Shown here piece by piece: positions 1-6,841 of a stretch of 16,616 nt of DNA. The translations under genes and the position numbers were made by a program. The stretch's first letter is position 1. Each line of letters opens with the position of its first letter. Source of the DNA: Chitinophagaceae bacterium (GTDB taxonomy: Bacteria > Bacteroidota > Bacteroidia > Chitinophagales > Chitinophagaceae); the NCBI GenBank assembly GCA_025963615.1, contig JAOQAL010000651.1:1-16616 (forward strand), written 5' to 3'. The notes under the pieces were generated by a model, which saw only the letters and a list, made by a program, of their open reading frames with translations, was not told the origin of the DNA and searched no databases.

Positions 1-43
1 CGCCGACCATCTGCTGGTCGCTATCGGGAAAACGAATACGCCC

Positions 44-61
44 TCCCGATAAAAATCGGGA
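44..61. repeat. Inverted repeat TCCCGAT-AAAA-ATCGGGA
   Basis: A perfect 7-bp inverted repeat with a 4-bp loop. It shares the CCCGAT/ATCGGG arms with the 18-bp palindrome at 11328-11345, so it is probably a member of the same interspersed palindromic family. A half copy (CTATCGGGA) lies at 21-29. Confidence 0.65.
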
Positions 62-131
62 CAGGCTGTTTTCGGGCTGGTTCCCTGATGGGGCTTCAGT
101 GCTACTGTGACCTCAGCAGTATACCGCTACT

Positions 132-183
132 CCCTTGACAGCACACAAACAAGCTAATTTGGATAACCCTTGAAAGCACACAA
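132..183. repeat. Direct repeat pair CCCTTGA(C/A)AGCACACAA
   Basis: The 17-bp word occurs at 132-148 and 167-183 with one mismatch and a 35-bp period. The second copy lies within the spacer of the inverted repeat at 153-204. Function unknown; it could be an operator, the end of a mobile element, or part of a structured RNA. Confidence 0.6.
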
Positions 184-204
184 TAGACTATTATCAAAAT
201 TAGC
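153..204. repeat. 14-bp inverted repeat GCTAATTTGGATAA / TTATCAAAATTAGC
   Basis: The arms at 153-166 and 191-204 match at 13 of 14 positions around a 24-bp spacer. There is no adjacent U-run, so it is not a standard terminator. It could form a long hairpin or be a bipartite binding site. Confidence 0.6.
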
Positions 205-230
205 ATGACGCCAAGGTCGGGGTCAAGGCA

Positions 231-282
231 CTCACTATTCACTATTCACTACTCACTATTCACTTCTCACCACTGACTATTC
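231..282. repeat. CACTATT heptamer tract
   Basis: Degenerate tandem words CACTATT / CACTACT / CACTTCT run up to and slightly over the stop codon of the permease gene. Read on the minus strand (the sense of the permease transcript) it becomes GTGAATAGTGAATAGTGAG. That is similar in style to the GGTGAAGGGTGAGTGG tract at 11296-11328. The copies are too short and too contiguous for a CRISPR array. Confidence 0.7.
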
Positions 283-2703
283 TGTTCTCAAACTCTTGAC
301 CGGGTTTGCCAATGCGGCTTTGATAGCCTGAAAGCTTACCGTTACAAAGGCGATCATCGCTGCCAGTAAACCGGCCACTATAAAAACCCACCAATGGATA
401 TCGATTCTGTATGCAAAATCTTTCAGCCAGCTATGCATGGCATACCAGGCAACCGGAAATCCTATAATGGCCGCTACCGCAACAAGCATTATAAAATCTT
501 TTGACAATAAGCCTACGATGGTGCTTATATTGGCGCCCAATACTTTCCTCACCCCGATTTCTTTTATGCGTTGCGAAATGGCAAACGCGGATAAACCAAA
601 TAATCCCAGACAGGCAATGAAAATAGCGATGCAGGCAAAAGCGGTAAAGATGGTTGCCTGCCGCTGTTCAGACTGGTACAGTTTTTCGAAATTATCATCC
701 AGAAACACATATTCAAATGGTGTTTCAGGAAAATACTTTCTCCAGGTTCTTTCCATGATTGTCATGGCGGATGTTGTATTGCCGCCACCTATTTTTACAG
801 AAACTTTATTGTAATAAGTATTCGAAGGCGGGAGCATGATTAGTACCATGGGAGTTATTTGCTGGTGCATGGACTCAAAATGAAAATCTTTGAGTACACC
901 GATTATATGCCCGCTGGTGCCCCCATATTTAAAATCTTTCCCGATGGCTTCCCGCTCCGTCTTCCAGCCTATTGCTTTTACCGCGGACTGATTCAATACA
1001 TAATTCAATGTATCGGTTCCATAATTCCTGGAAAAAAAACGTCCGGCGGCAAGCGGCATGCCGAATGTCGATATGAAATCATAATCGCAATTAACATATT
1101 TGATATCTGTAATTACAGGTCGCAACGAATCCCCGTTCATTATCGAAGCGCCCATATTATCTAACAGGCGGCCGGAAGGTATGCGTGATGAGCGGGTAAC
1201 ATCTTTGAAAGAAACATTTTGTAAAAGTTCTGTACGAAACGATCCATATTGTTTACTTACTTCATTGGTATGATTCAATATGACGATGCGGTCTTTATCA
1301 AAACCGAGCGACCTCGACTGGATATATTGTAATTGTTCAAATACAATGAATGTTGTTATGATCAGGATAATACTGATCGCAAATTGTGTAACGACCAATG
1401 CTTTCCTGAAAGAGATACTGCTGCCGCCAACTTTGAAAAGGCCTTTCAATGTTTTTACAGGCTGAAAGGAAGACATGAATAAGGCCGGGTATAATCCTGC
1501 CAGTGTTCCAATAATAAATGGGGTAAGTATCAAGGGTATGATAATCTTCGCCTGCAGTAAGGTGCTAAAAGAAAGTTCCTGGCCGGAAGCTTTATTTAGC
1601 CAGGGTATGGCTGACCAGGTTAAAACTGAAGCAATAATTATGGCAACCAGGCAAATCATTACAGATTCACTCAGGAATTGTACAATAAGTTCTTTCCGCC
1701 TGGCGCCAACCACTTTCCGGATACCGATTTCCCTTGCCCGCAAGGCGGAACGGGCAGTGGAAAGATTCATATAGTTGATGCAGGCAATCAGCAGAATGAA
1801 TAAGGCAATCGCGGAAAAAATAGTTACCCGGCTGATATCCCCGTTGGGTTCTGCTTCATAATCAGTATGAGAATACAGGTGTATGTCCGTTAGTTTCTGC
1901 AATTCAAGTTTTGTCAGTTTGGACGGAGTTTTTCCGACATAGTTATCGGCCATATGTTTGTCAAGAAATGCCGGGAACCTTCTTTCCAGGTTTTCCGGTT
2001 TATAATTTGACGGTAATAACAGGTACGTAAAAAAGGAATTATTGCCCCAGTTTGTCCGCAGGTTCTGTTCTCCATATACCACAGAATCCTTCAAGGTATT
2101 AAATGAAACCAGCATACCCGGGTGCAGATGTGCGTTAGCCGGAAAGGACTTGTATATTCCTGTCACTTTGCAATCAAACTGGCTGTTGAAACGGAGGACT
2201 TTATCCATCGGGTCTTCCGCCCCGAAATATTTTTTTGCATTTTCCTCCGAGAGCATGATCGAAAAAGGTTCCGTGAGCGCGGTTTTCGGATTTCCCTTCA
2301 GGACGTTGACAGAAAATACATCAAACAGGTTCTCGTCAGCGAAGAACATGCCTTGTTGATTAAATATTTTATCCTTATACCGGGCAGGTATAGGGCCATT
2401 ATCCAGCAGTCTCGTCATTTTTTTTATTTCCGGAAACGCTGAAGGAAAATAGTAGCCAAAAGGTGGAGAAATAGTACTCAACTTCAGTGATACAACCCCG
2501 TTATCATTATTGAATGTCCTGGTAACACGGTAAATATCCTGCGCATTGGCATTGTATTTATCGTAGCTGAGTTCATTTAATATATAGGTAGTGATCAGCA
2601 GGCAACAGGTCAATCCAACCGTCAACCCAAAGAGGTTAATAAAGGAAATAAACCTGTGTTTTAACAGGTTCCGGACTGCGATTTTGAAGAAATTGCGGAG
2701 CAT
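277..2703 (-). CDS. FtsX/MacB-type ABC transporter permease
   Basis: Integral inner-membrane subunit of a type VII (MacB-like) ABC exporter, 808 residues, the usual length for the duplicated Bacteroidota form. Hydrophobic segments lie near residues 18-42, 292-312, 345-368 and 387-408, then again near 436-456, 684-708, 735-756 and 770-792: two copies of one TM, a large periplasmic MacB core domain and three TMs. Both FtsX domains carry the expected cytoplasmic coupling motif after their first TM (EIGIRKVVGA at 325-334, EIGVRKVLGA at 716-725). It is the last gene of a minus-strand operon, 94 bp after the ATPase gene. These proteins use ATP hydrolysis in the cytoplasm to drive movement of the periplasmic domains. 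The substrate (peptide, antimicrobial, lipid or lipoprotein) cannot be read from the sequence. The family assignment is very secure. Confidence 0.95.
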   Translation of the reverse strand: MLRNFFKIAVRNLLKHRFISFINLFGLTVGLTCCLLITTYILNELSYDKYNANAQDIYRVTRTFNNDNGVVSLKLSTISPPFGYYFPSAFPEIKKMTRLLDNGPIPARYKDKIFNQQGMFFADENLFDVFSVNVLKGNPKTALTEPFSIMLSEENAKKYFGAEDPMDKVLRFNSQFDCKVTGIYKSFPANAHLHPGMLVSFNTLKDSVVYGEQNLRTNWGNNSFFTYLLLPSNYKPENLERRFPAFLDKHMADNYVGKTPSKLTKLELQKLTDIHLYSHTDYEAEPNGDISRVTIFSAIALFILLIACINYMNLSTARSALRAREIGIRKVVGARRKELIVQFLSESVMICLVAIIIASVLTWSAIPWLNKASGQELSFSTLLQAKIIIPLILTPFIIGTLAGLYPALFMSSFQPVKTLKGLFKVGGSSISFRKALVVTQFAISIILIITTFIVFEQLQYIQSRSLGFDKDRIVILNHTNEVSKQYGSFRTELLQNVSFKDVTRSSRIPSGRLLDNMGASIMNGDSLRPVITDIKYVNCDYDFISTFGMPLAAGRFFSRNYGTDTLNYVLNQSAVKAIGWKTEREAIGKDFKYGGTSGHIIGVLKDFHFESMHQQITPMVLIMLPPSNTYYNKVSVKIGGGNTTSAMTIMERTWRKYFPETPFEYVFLDDNFEKLYQSEQRQATIFTAFACIAIFIACLGLFGLSAFAISQRIKEIGVRKVLGANISTIVGLLSKDFIMLVAVAAIIGFPVAWYAMHSWLKDFAYRIDIHWWVFIVAGLLAAMIAFVTVSFQAIKAALANPVKSLRTE

Positions 2704-2797
2704 GACGATATATTAACAAATGACAAATAGAATGTAGCATTTGCGTGAGAGTGTGTGGTCAGTAACGAATTTCCAGGGAGTACGGACAAAATGATGG

Positions 2798-3475
2798 TTA
2801 GACCATGATATTTTCCAGTACAGTTTGTCCATCAAGCATCCGGATGATCCGATGGCTGTAGCGGGAATCATGTTCACTGTGCGTAACCATGATAACTGTG
2901 GTACCCTGCTCATTGAGGTCAGTAAGCATTTGCATCACTTCATTACCATTGCTGCTGTCAAGGTTACCGGTCGGCTCATCCGCCAAAATAATTTTCGGAT
3001 TGTTGACTACGGCCCTGGCCACGGCAACACGTTGCTGCTGACCACCTGATAATTGCTGGGGGTAATGGTTTCTGCGGTGCATGATCTGCACTTTGTCCAG
3101 CACGGCTTCTACTCTTTTTTTTCTATCGGCCGATTTTACACCGGTATAGATTAAGGGGAGCTCTACATTTTCAAAAACAGTCAATTCGTCAATGAGGTTA
3201 AAACTTTGGAAAACGAAACCGATATTGCGTTTACGCAAATCCGCTCTTTTACGTTCATTAAACTTGGCGACTTCAATACCATTAAAGACAAAACTACCGG
3301 CATCAGGATCATCCAGTAAGCCAAGAATGTTCAGTAAAGTAGATTTTCCACAACCGGAAGGGCCCATGATGGCGACAAATTCGCCTTCCTTTATTTCGAT
3401 CGTAAGTTTATTCAACGCCACGGTTTCTACTTCTTCCGTCCGGTAAATTTTTTCGAGGTCGGTGATCTTGATCAT
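2798..3475 (-). CDS. LolD/MacB-like ABC transporter ATP-binding protein
   Basis: Cytoplasmic ATPase that powers the FtsX-type permease encoded next to it; 225 residues, normal for the LolD/MacB/FtsE group. All nucleotide-binding motifs are intact: Walker A GPSGCGKS (38-45), Q-loop Gln90, signature LSGGQ (142-146), Walker B IILADEP (162-168) with catalytic Glu167, and switch His199. The start ATG at 3475 gives the canonical N-terminus (MIKITDLEKIYRTEEVETVAL). It lies 36 bp after a small peptide gene and 94 bp before the permease gene. There is no fused membrane domain, so the MacB function is split over two proteins, as is usual in Bacteroidota. The exact substrate class is unknown. Confidence 0.95.
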   Translation of the reverse strand: MIKITDLEKIYRTEEVETVALNKLTIEIKEGEFVAIMGPSGCGKSTLLNILGLLDDPDAGSFVFNGIEVAKFNERKRADLRKRNIGFVFQSFNLIDELTVFENVELPLIYTGVKSADRKKRVEAVLDKVQIMHRRNHYPQQLSGGQQQRVAVARAVVNNPKIILADEPTGNLDSSNGNEVMQMLTDLNEQGTTVIMVTHSEHDSRYSHRIIRMLDGQTVLENIMV

Positions 3476-3511
3476 TGTATTTTAGTTTGAAGTGAATAGT
3501 TTATTGTTTGT

Positions 3512-3709
3512 TTACAGATCGAATAAAAAAAGGTTTAATGGCACCAGGCCGGCATCTGCCGGTATGGTTTTCTGACATTGCAGGGCGCAGTTGGTTCTTG
3601 CTGCCAGCCAATAGGCTTCCTTCTGACAATTTTTATTGTTTTGATTTGCCGAGGACAAGAGCCCGATAAAGCAAATCAATATGAGTGAATAAATGATTTT
3701 CCGTGTCAT
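3512..3709 (-). CDS. Small Cys-containing predicted secreted peptide
   Basis: A 65-residue ORF with an ATG start, placed between the adaptor gene (38 bp upstream) and the ATPase gene (36 bp downstream), so it is almost certainly co-transcribed with the exporter. Residues 1-21 look like a Sec signal peptide: basic MTRK, a hydrophobic core, and a possible signal peptidase I site after SSA. The mature part of about 44 residues has Cys28, Cys41 and Cys45 (CALQC, a CxxxC pair). Cys13 is in the hydrophobic core and does not sit in a good lipobox. I do not recognise a family. It could be an accessory or sensing peptide of the exporter, or an unrelated small periplasmic protein. Support for it being a gene: tight packing in the operon, the signal-peptide pattern and lack of alternative content in the gap. 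Confidence 0.6.
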   Translation of the reverse strand: MTRKIIYSLILICFIGLLSSANQNNKNCQKEAYWLAARTNCALQCQKTIPADAGLVPLNLFLFDL

Positions 3710-3747
3710 AATATAAATAAGGGTTAATGGTAATTGGGGTGGTTTAA

Positions 3748-5001
3748 TTATTTTTTCAAAACAAGTTCCTGCATGGTTCCATAATTTTCATAACTGCTGG
3801 TTATTACTTTATCTCCCGGCTGCAAACCGCTCAGCACTTCATAATAATCGGTATTCACATTACCTAGCGTGATATCTACCTTATAGGCCAGTGAACCATT
3901 TTCATTTACTTTAAATATCCAGTTACCGCCCGTTTGCTGGTAAAAGCCGCCTTTGGGTAATAATAAAGCCTGTCTTGCGTCGCTTAAGGCGAGTAGTATC
4001 TGCAATGTCTGGCCACGGCGTATGCCTTTTGGCACTTTTCCTTTAAAGACCATGTCGACCTGGAAACGTCCGTTTGTGACCTGGGTATACACTTTTTGTA
4101 TTTCCAGTTCATAGGAAGTATCGGCAAAGGAAAATGTTCCTTTCAGCCCGTTAAAGATCCTTGAAAGATAATGCTGATCCACATCTACCCTCACCTTAAA
4201 ACCACTCAATACATCCAGCTGTCCCAACCTGCCGCCTTTATTTTTATTTTCACCGATTTCAGCGTCTAAAGAAGTAAGCTGCCCGTCAACCGGTGCTCTT
4301 ACAATCAGGTCGCCCACTTTTTTCTGCATAATTCCCAGGGCGTTTTGTGATCCTTCATAGGATTGTTTATCCTGGATCATTTGCGTTTTGGTAGAAATAG
4401 AGTCCTGCTGAAGGATGGTCTTTGCGAGCTTTTGTTTTTCTTTATAATAATTATAATCGTTTTCCGACTTTTTAAATTCCTGCAGGCCAATTACTTTTTG
4501 GTCGTATAGTTTCTTATTTAAAAGATAGATCCGCTCTGCTTCTTTAAACAGGCTTTCTACGTCGGCCATCTGGGTTAATTTGCTTACCGTATTCTGCTGA
4601 GCGGCATTCCGGTTAATCTGCATTTGGGTCAGGGTATTATACACGGTGTTCTGCTGGCTCATCAATGTCATTATTAAATCTGTATTGGATAAGCGGAGAA
4701 TCGGATCGCCCTTTTTCATGACAGCGCCATCATCCACAAATTTTTCTTCCACCCGGCCACCTTCCTGGGCATCCAGGTAAATAGTGGTCAAAGGAAGTAC
4801 GATGCCATTAACGGGAATATTTTCCTGGAAAACTCCTTTTTTAACTTCGCTGACAGCCAACCGGTCGGTCTCTACGCGTAACCGGCTTTTCCCCGAAGTA
4901 AAAAAATAACTTGCCCCTGCCAATCCAACAATGCCTACGATACCTGCGATAGTAAGGATCCGTTTCTTATTCCAAAACTTTTTTTCAATGACTCTGTCCA
5001 C
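3748..5001 (-). CDS. HlyD/MacA-like periplasmic adaptor (membrane fusion protein)
   Basis: Periplasmic adaptor that should connect the FtsX-type ABC exporter to an outer-membrane TolC-like channel; no such channel gene is in the window. 417 residues. One N-terminal TM anchor (about 15-34), a first lipoyl half (about 66-105, including GGRVEEKFVDDGAVMKKGD), a long alpha-helical coiled-coil hairpin (about 105-228), a second lipoyl half (VRAPVDGQL, 234-242) and beta-barrel plus membrane-proximal domains to the C-terminus (LQPGDKVITSS). The start is GTG at 5001; it yields the N-terminus MDRVIEKK, which I recognise as typical of this Bacteroidota group, and no in-frame ATG lies close upstream. First gene of the exporter operon, divergent from the response regulator, so it probably carries the operon promoter. 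Confidence 0.92.
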   Translation of the reverse strand: MDRVIEKKFWNKKRILTIAGIVGIVGLAGASYFFTSGKSRLRVETDRLAVSEVKKGVFQENIPVNGIVLPLTTIYLDAQEGGRVEEKFVDDGAVMKKGDPILRLSNTDLIMTLMSQQNTVYNTLTQMQINRNAAQQNTVSKLTQMADVESLFKEAERIYLLNKKLYDQKVIGLQEFKKSENDYNYYKEKQKLAKTILQQDSISTKTQMIQDKQSYEGSQNALGIMQKKVGDLIVRAPVDGQLTSLDAEIGENKNKGGRLGQLDVLSGFKVRVDVDQHYLSRIFNGLKGTFSFADTSYELEIQKVYTQVTNGRFQVDMVFKGKVPKGIRRGQTLQILLALSDARQALLLPKGGFYQQTGGNWIFKVNENGSLAYKVDITLGNVNTDYYEVLSGLQPGDKVITSSYENYGTMQELVLKK

Positions 5002-5035
5002 TTTTTAATGCTTTTATGTTTTAACCAATCTATTA

Positions 5036-5069
5036 AACGACCCGGTCTGTGATAAGGTTACGGGTCGTT
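5036..5069. repeat. 9-bp inverted repeat in the exporter leader
   Basis: AACGACCCG (5036-5044) and CGGGTCGTT (5061-5069) are perfect arms around a 16-nt loop. It lies 35-68 bp upstream of the adaptor start codon. On the minus strand it would form a stable hairpin in the leader mRNA of the exporter operon, or be an operator. On the plus strand it is followed by CAATTTTTATTTT and could act as a terminator, but no plus-strand gene ends here. Confidence 0.6.
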
Positions 5070-5108
5070 CAATTTTTATTTTCACATGAGAATTCTGTGG
5101 TCTCCAAT

Positions 5109-5123
5109 GTGAAGAATATGCCA
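5109..5123 (-). promoter_or_regulatory. Possible sigma-54 -24/-12 element for the exporter operon
   Basis: Read on the minus strand, TGGCAT at 5123-5118 matches the -24 box (consensus TGGCAC). At the -12 position the sequence reads TCAC instead of TTGC, so the GG-N10-GC rule is only half met. Transcription would begin near 5097 and give a leader of about 95 nt that includes the 5036-5069 hairpin. The tandem repeats at 5182-5214 would be centred about 100 bp upstream, the usual place for an NtrC-type enhancer. Suggestive context, weak -12 match. Confidence 0.3.
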
Positions 5124-5181
5124 GTTTCTGATTGCGGTGGTTCACAAGGACTTGCGCACGGCTAAAGTACGAAGACGTTCT

Positions 5182-5214
5182 GTTTTGATACAACGGGTGT
5201 TCGGTTTTGATACA
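5182..5214. promoter_or_regulatory. Tandem GTTTTGATACA sites, 22 bp apart
   Basis: The 11-bp word GTTTTGATACA is present exactly at 5182-5192 and at 5204-5214. The 22-bp period is two helical turns, so dimers bound at both sites would lie on the same face of the DNA. They sit in the spacer between the exporter operon and the divergent sigma-54 regulator. I infer an upstream activating site for that regulator; the repeats are a direct observation, the role is not. Confidence 0.5.
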
Positions 5215-5303
5215 GTGTTTTTTGCCGCTTATTTTTAAAAATTTAATTGCCACAGCTTTGTATTTATGGTATAATTGCAGCAGCGTATGCCATAAACATA
5301 CCC

Positions 5304-6674
5304 ATGTTTGATAAAATGCTTTTAAAAAATGCCTCCATACTGATCGTGGATGACGATCCCGATGTGCTGACAGCCGTGCGTTTATTATTAAAAACGGAGG
5401 CCAAAGAAGTGGTTACAGAGAAGAATCCGGAAAATCTTCGATGGCATCTTTCGAAGGATAATTTTGATATGATATTACTGGATATGAATTTTACCAGCAG
5501 CATCAATACCGGCAATGAAGGTATTTTCTGGCTTAATGAAATAAAAAAGGCCAAACCGGATTCAACCGTTATTATGATAACGGCCTATGGAGATATTGAC
5601 CTGGCTGTGCGGTCACTTAAGGAAGGCGCCGCGGATTTTGTGGTGAAACCGTGGCATAATGAACGATTGATTACGACGATCAGGGAAACATTAAGGAGAA
5701 AAACGAATAAAAGCTCTGTTACTCCTCTACTGAGTGCTGATTCAATCATCGGGAAAGAATTGTTGGGTGAATCGGAGATCATGCAGGAAATTTTTTACAA
5801 AGTAGAAAAGATAGCGCCTACGGACGCCAATATTCTTATCCTGGGCGAGAACGGAACGGGCAAAGACCTAATTGCGAAAGCGGTTCACCAACAATCCTTG
5901 CGGGCGGATAAGCCATTTTTAAAAGTAGATGTGGGGGCGCTGACGGAATCGTTGTTTGAAAGCGAGCTGTTTGGTCATAAAAAAGGAGCTTTTACAGATG
6001 CCCGGGAAGACCGCATCGGAAGATTTGAAGCAGCCAATGGAGGTACGCTTTTCCTGGATGAAATCGGAAATATTCCCCTGCACCTGCAGGCAAAGCTCCT
6101 GAGCGTTTTACAAAACAGGCAAATCATACGATTGGGAAGCAATGAACCGGTACCGGTAGATATCCGGCTGATTTGTGCTACCAATATGCCGCTTAGCGAA
6201 CTGGCCAATGAGAACCGTTTCCGGAAAGATCTTATTTACCGGATCAATACCGTAGAAATCATGGTGCCCTCCCTTCGCAAAAGGGATCATGATATCGTTT
6301 TATTGGCAAAACATTTCAGCAGAATTTACAGCAATAAATACATGAAGGCGGGTTTGGATTTTGACAACAAAGCCATCGAGAAACTACTCAGCTATCACTA
6401 TCCCGGAAATGTAAGGGAACTGCAATATACCATTGAAAGGGCCGTGATCATGGCAGACGAAAATGTGTTGCAGGCCAAGGATCTGATTTTTTCCCCTATT
6501 GAATCGCAATCCGCGGAAATATCAGAACCATCAGAATTGAAATTAAGTTCCATTGAAAAGAATACGATCCTTAAGGTGATTGAAAAGCACAATGGTAATA
6601 TAACAAAAGCCGCGAAGGAACTGGGATTGACGAGGACGGCCTTATACAGACGGTTAAGTAAATATGATATTTAA
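5304..6674 (+). CDS. Sigma-54-dependent response regulator (NtrC/Fis family)
   Basis: Cytoplasmic transcription activator, 456 residues from the ATG at 5304. Receiver domain (about 10-130): acidic pocket Asp16-Asp18, phosphoacceptor Asp60, Thr93 and Lys115. AAA+ sigma-54 activation domain (about 150-385): Walker A GENGTGKD (181-188), the sigma-54 contact loop GAFTDA (228-233) and Walker B LFLDE (249-253). Fis-type HTH at the C-terminus (about 418-456, GNITKAAKELGLTRTALYRR). The reading frame is open back to a TTG at 5247, but those extra 19 residues are not part of a receiver domain, so 5304 (or the ATG at 5316) is preferred. The histidine kinase gene follows 167 bp downstream. The gene is divergent from the exporter operon, the likely target. 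The GAFTDA loop has Asp in place of the usual second Gly. Confidence 0.93.
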   Translation: MFDKMLLKNASILIVDDDPDVLTAVRLLLKTEAKEVVTEKNPENLRWHLSKDNFDMILLDMNFTSSINTGNEGIFWLNEIKKAKPDSTVIMITAYGDIDLAVRSLKEGAADFVVKPWHNERLITTIRETLRRKTNKSSVTPLLSADSIIGKELLGESEIMQEIFYKVEKIAPTDANILILGENGTGKDLIAKAVHQQSLRADKPFLKVDVGALTESLFESELFGHKKGAFTDAREDRIGRFEAANGGTLFLDEIGNIPLHLQAKLLSVLQNRQIIRLGSNEPVPVDIRLICATNMPLSELANENRFRKDLIYRINTVEIMVPSLRKRDHDIVLLAKHFSRIYSNKYMKAGLDFDNKAIEKLLSYHYPGNVRELQYTIERAVIMADENVLQAKDLIFSPIESQSAEISEPSELKLSSIEKNTILKVIEKHNGNITKAAKELGLTRTALYRRLSKYDI

Positions 6675-6841
6675 GGGCCCCCTAAATCCCCCGAAGGGGG
6701 ACTTTGAGAAGACCCAAAGTGAATTAAATTTTATTAATAGATTGAACAACATTTATAATTATATCATTTCAAAGAGTTTATTCGAACGCCAGGTTTGGAT
6801 TTCCAATCTCTCCCTCTTAGGGGAAACACGGAGGGGTTTTT
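6675..6841. repeat. Spacer with two GC-rich repeat remnants
   Basis: The left end carries GGGCCCCCTAAATCCCCCG, with a hairpin TCCCCC-GAA-GGGGGA at 6687-6701. The right end carries CTCCCTCTTAGGGG and CGGAGGGGTTTTT, up to the kinase ATG. I recognise both ends as typical of an interspersed repeat common between Bacteroidota genes, here as a pair separated by about 100 bp of AT-rich DNA. The left hairpin lacks a U-run and is at best a weak terminator, so read-through from the regulator into the kinase gene is plausible. Confidence 0.6.
6830..6836 (+). promoter_or_regulatory. Strong Shine-Dalgarno GGAGGGG before the kinase gene
   Basis: GGAGGGG is followed by TTTTT and then the ATG at 6842, spacing 5 nt. 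Other starts in this window have weak or absent Shine-Dalgarno sites, as expected for Bacteroidota. This one is supplied by the end of the repeat element in the spacer and fixes the start codon. Confidence 0.6.

Larger units (their letters stand above)
1..276. other. Gene-poor left edge with stacked repeats
   Basis: No convincing gene is visible here. A stop-free stretch at 2-52 (plus) could be the last 16 codons of a gene that begins outside the window, but it is too short to identify. The segment holds a palindrome-like element (44-61), a near-perfect direct repeat (132-148 and 167-183), a 14-bp inverted repeat (153-166 and 191-204) and a CACTATT word tract (231-282). The last of these lies immediately downstream of the permease gene, whose stop codon is at 277-279 on the minus strand. 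Confidence 0.6.

Noticed and set aside
2..52. C-terminal end of a plus-strand gene
   Set aside because: Only 16 codons, ending within a repeat; no recognisable family.
231..282. CRISPR-like array
   Set aside because: Units are 7 bp, contiguous and degenerate; no spacers of regular length and no cas genes.
5247..5303. TTG-initiated 19-residue extension of the response regulator
   Set aside because: The added residues precede the receiver fold and overlap likely promoter sequence; the ATG at 5304 gives a normal N-terminus.
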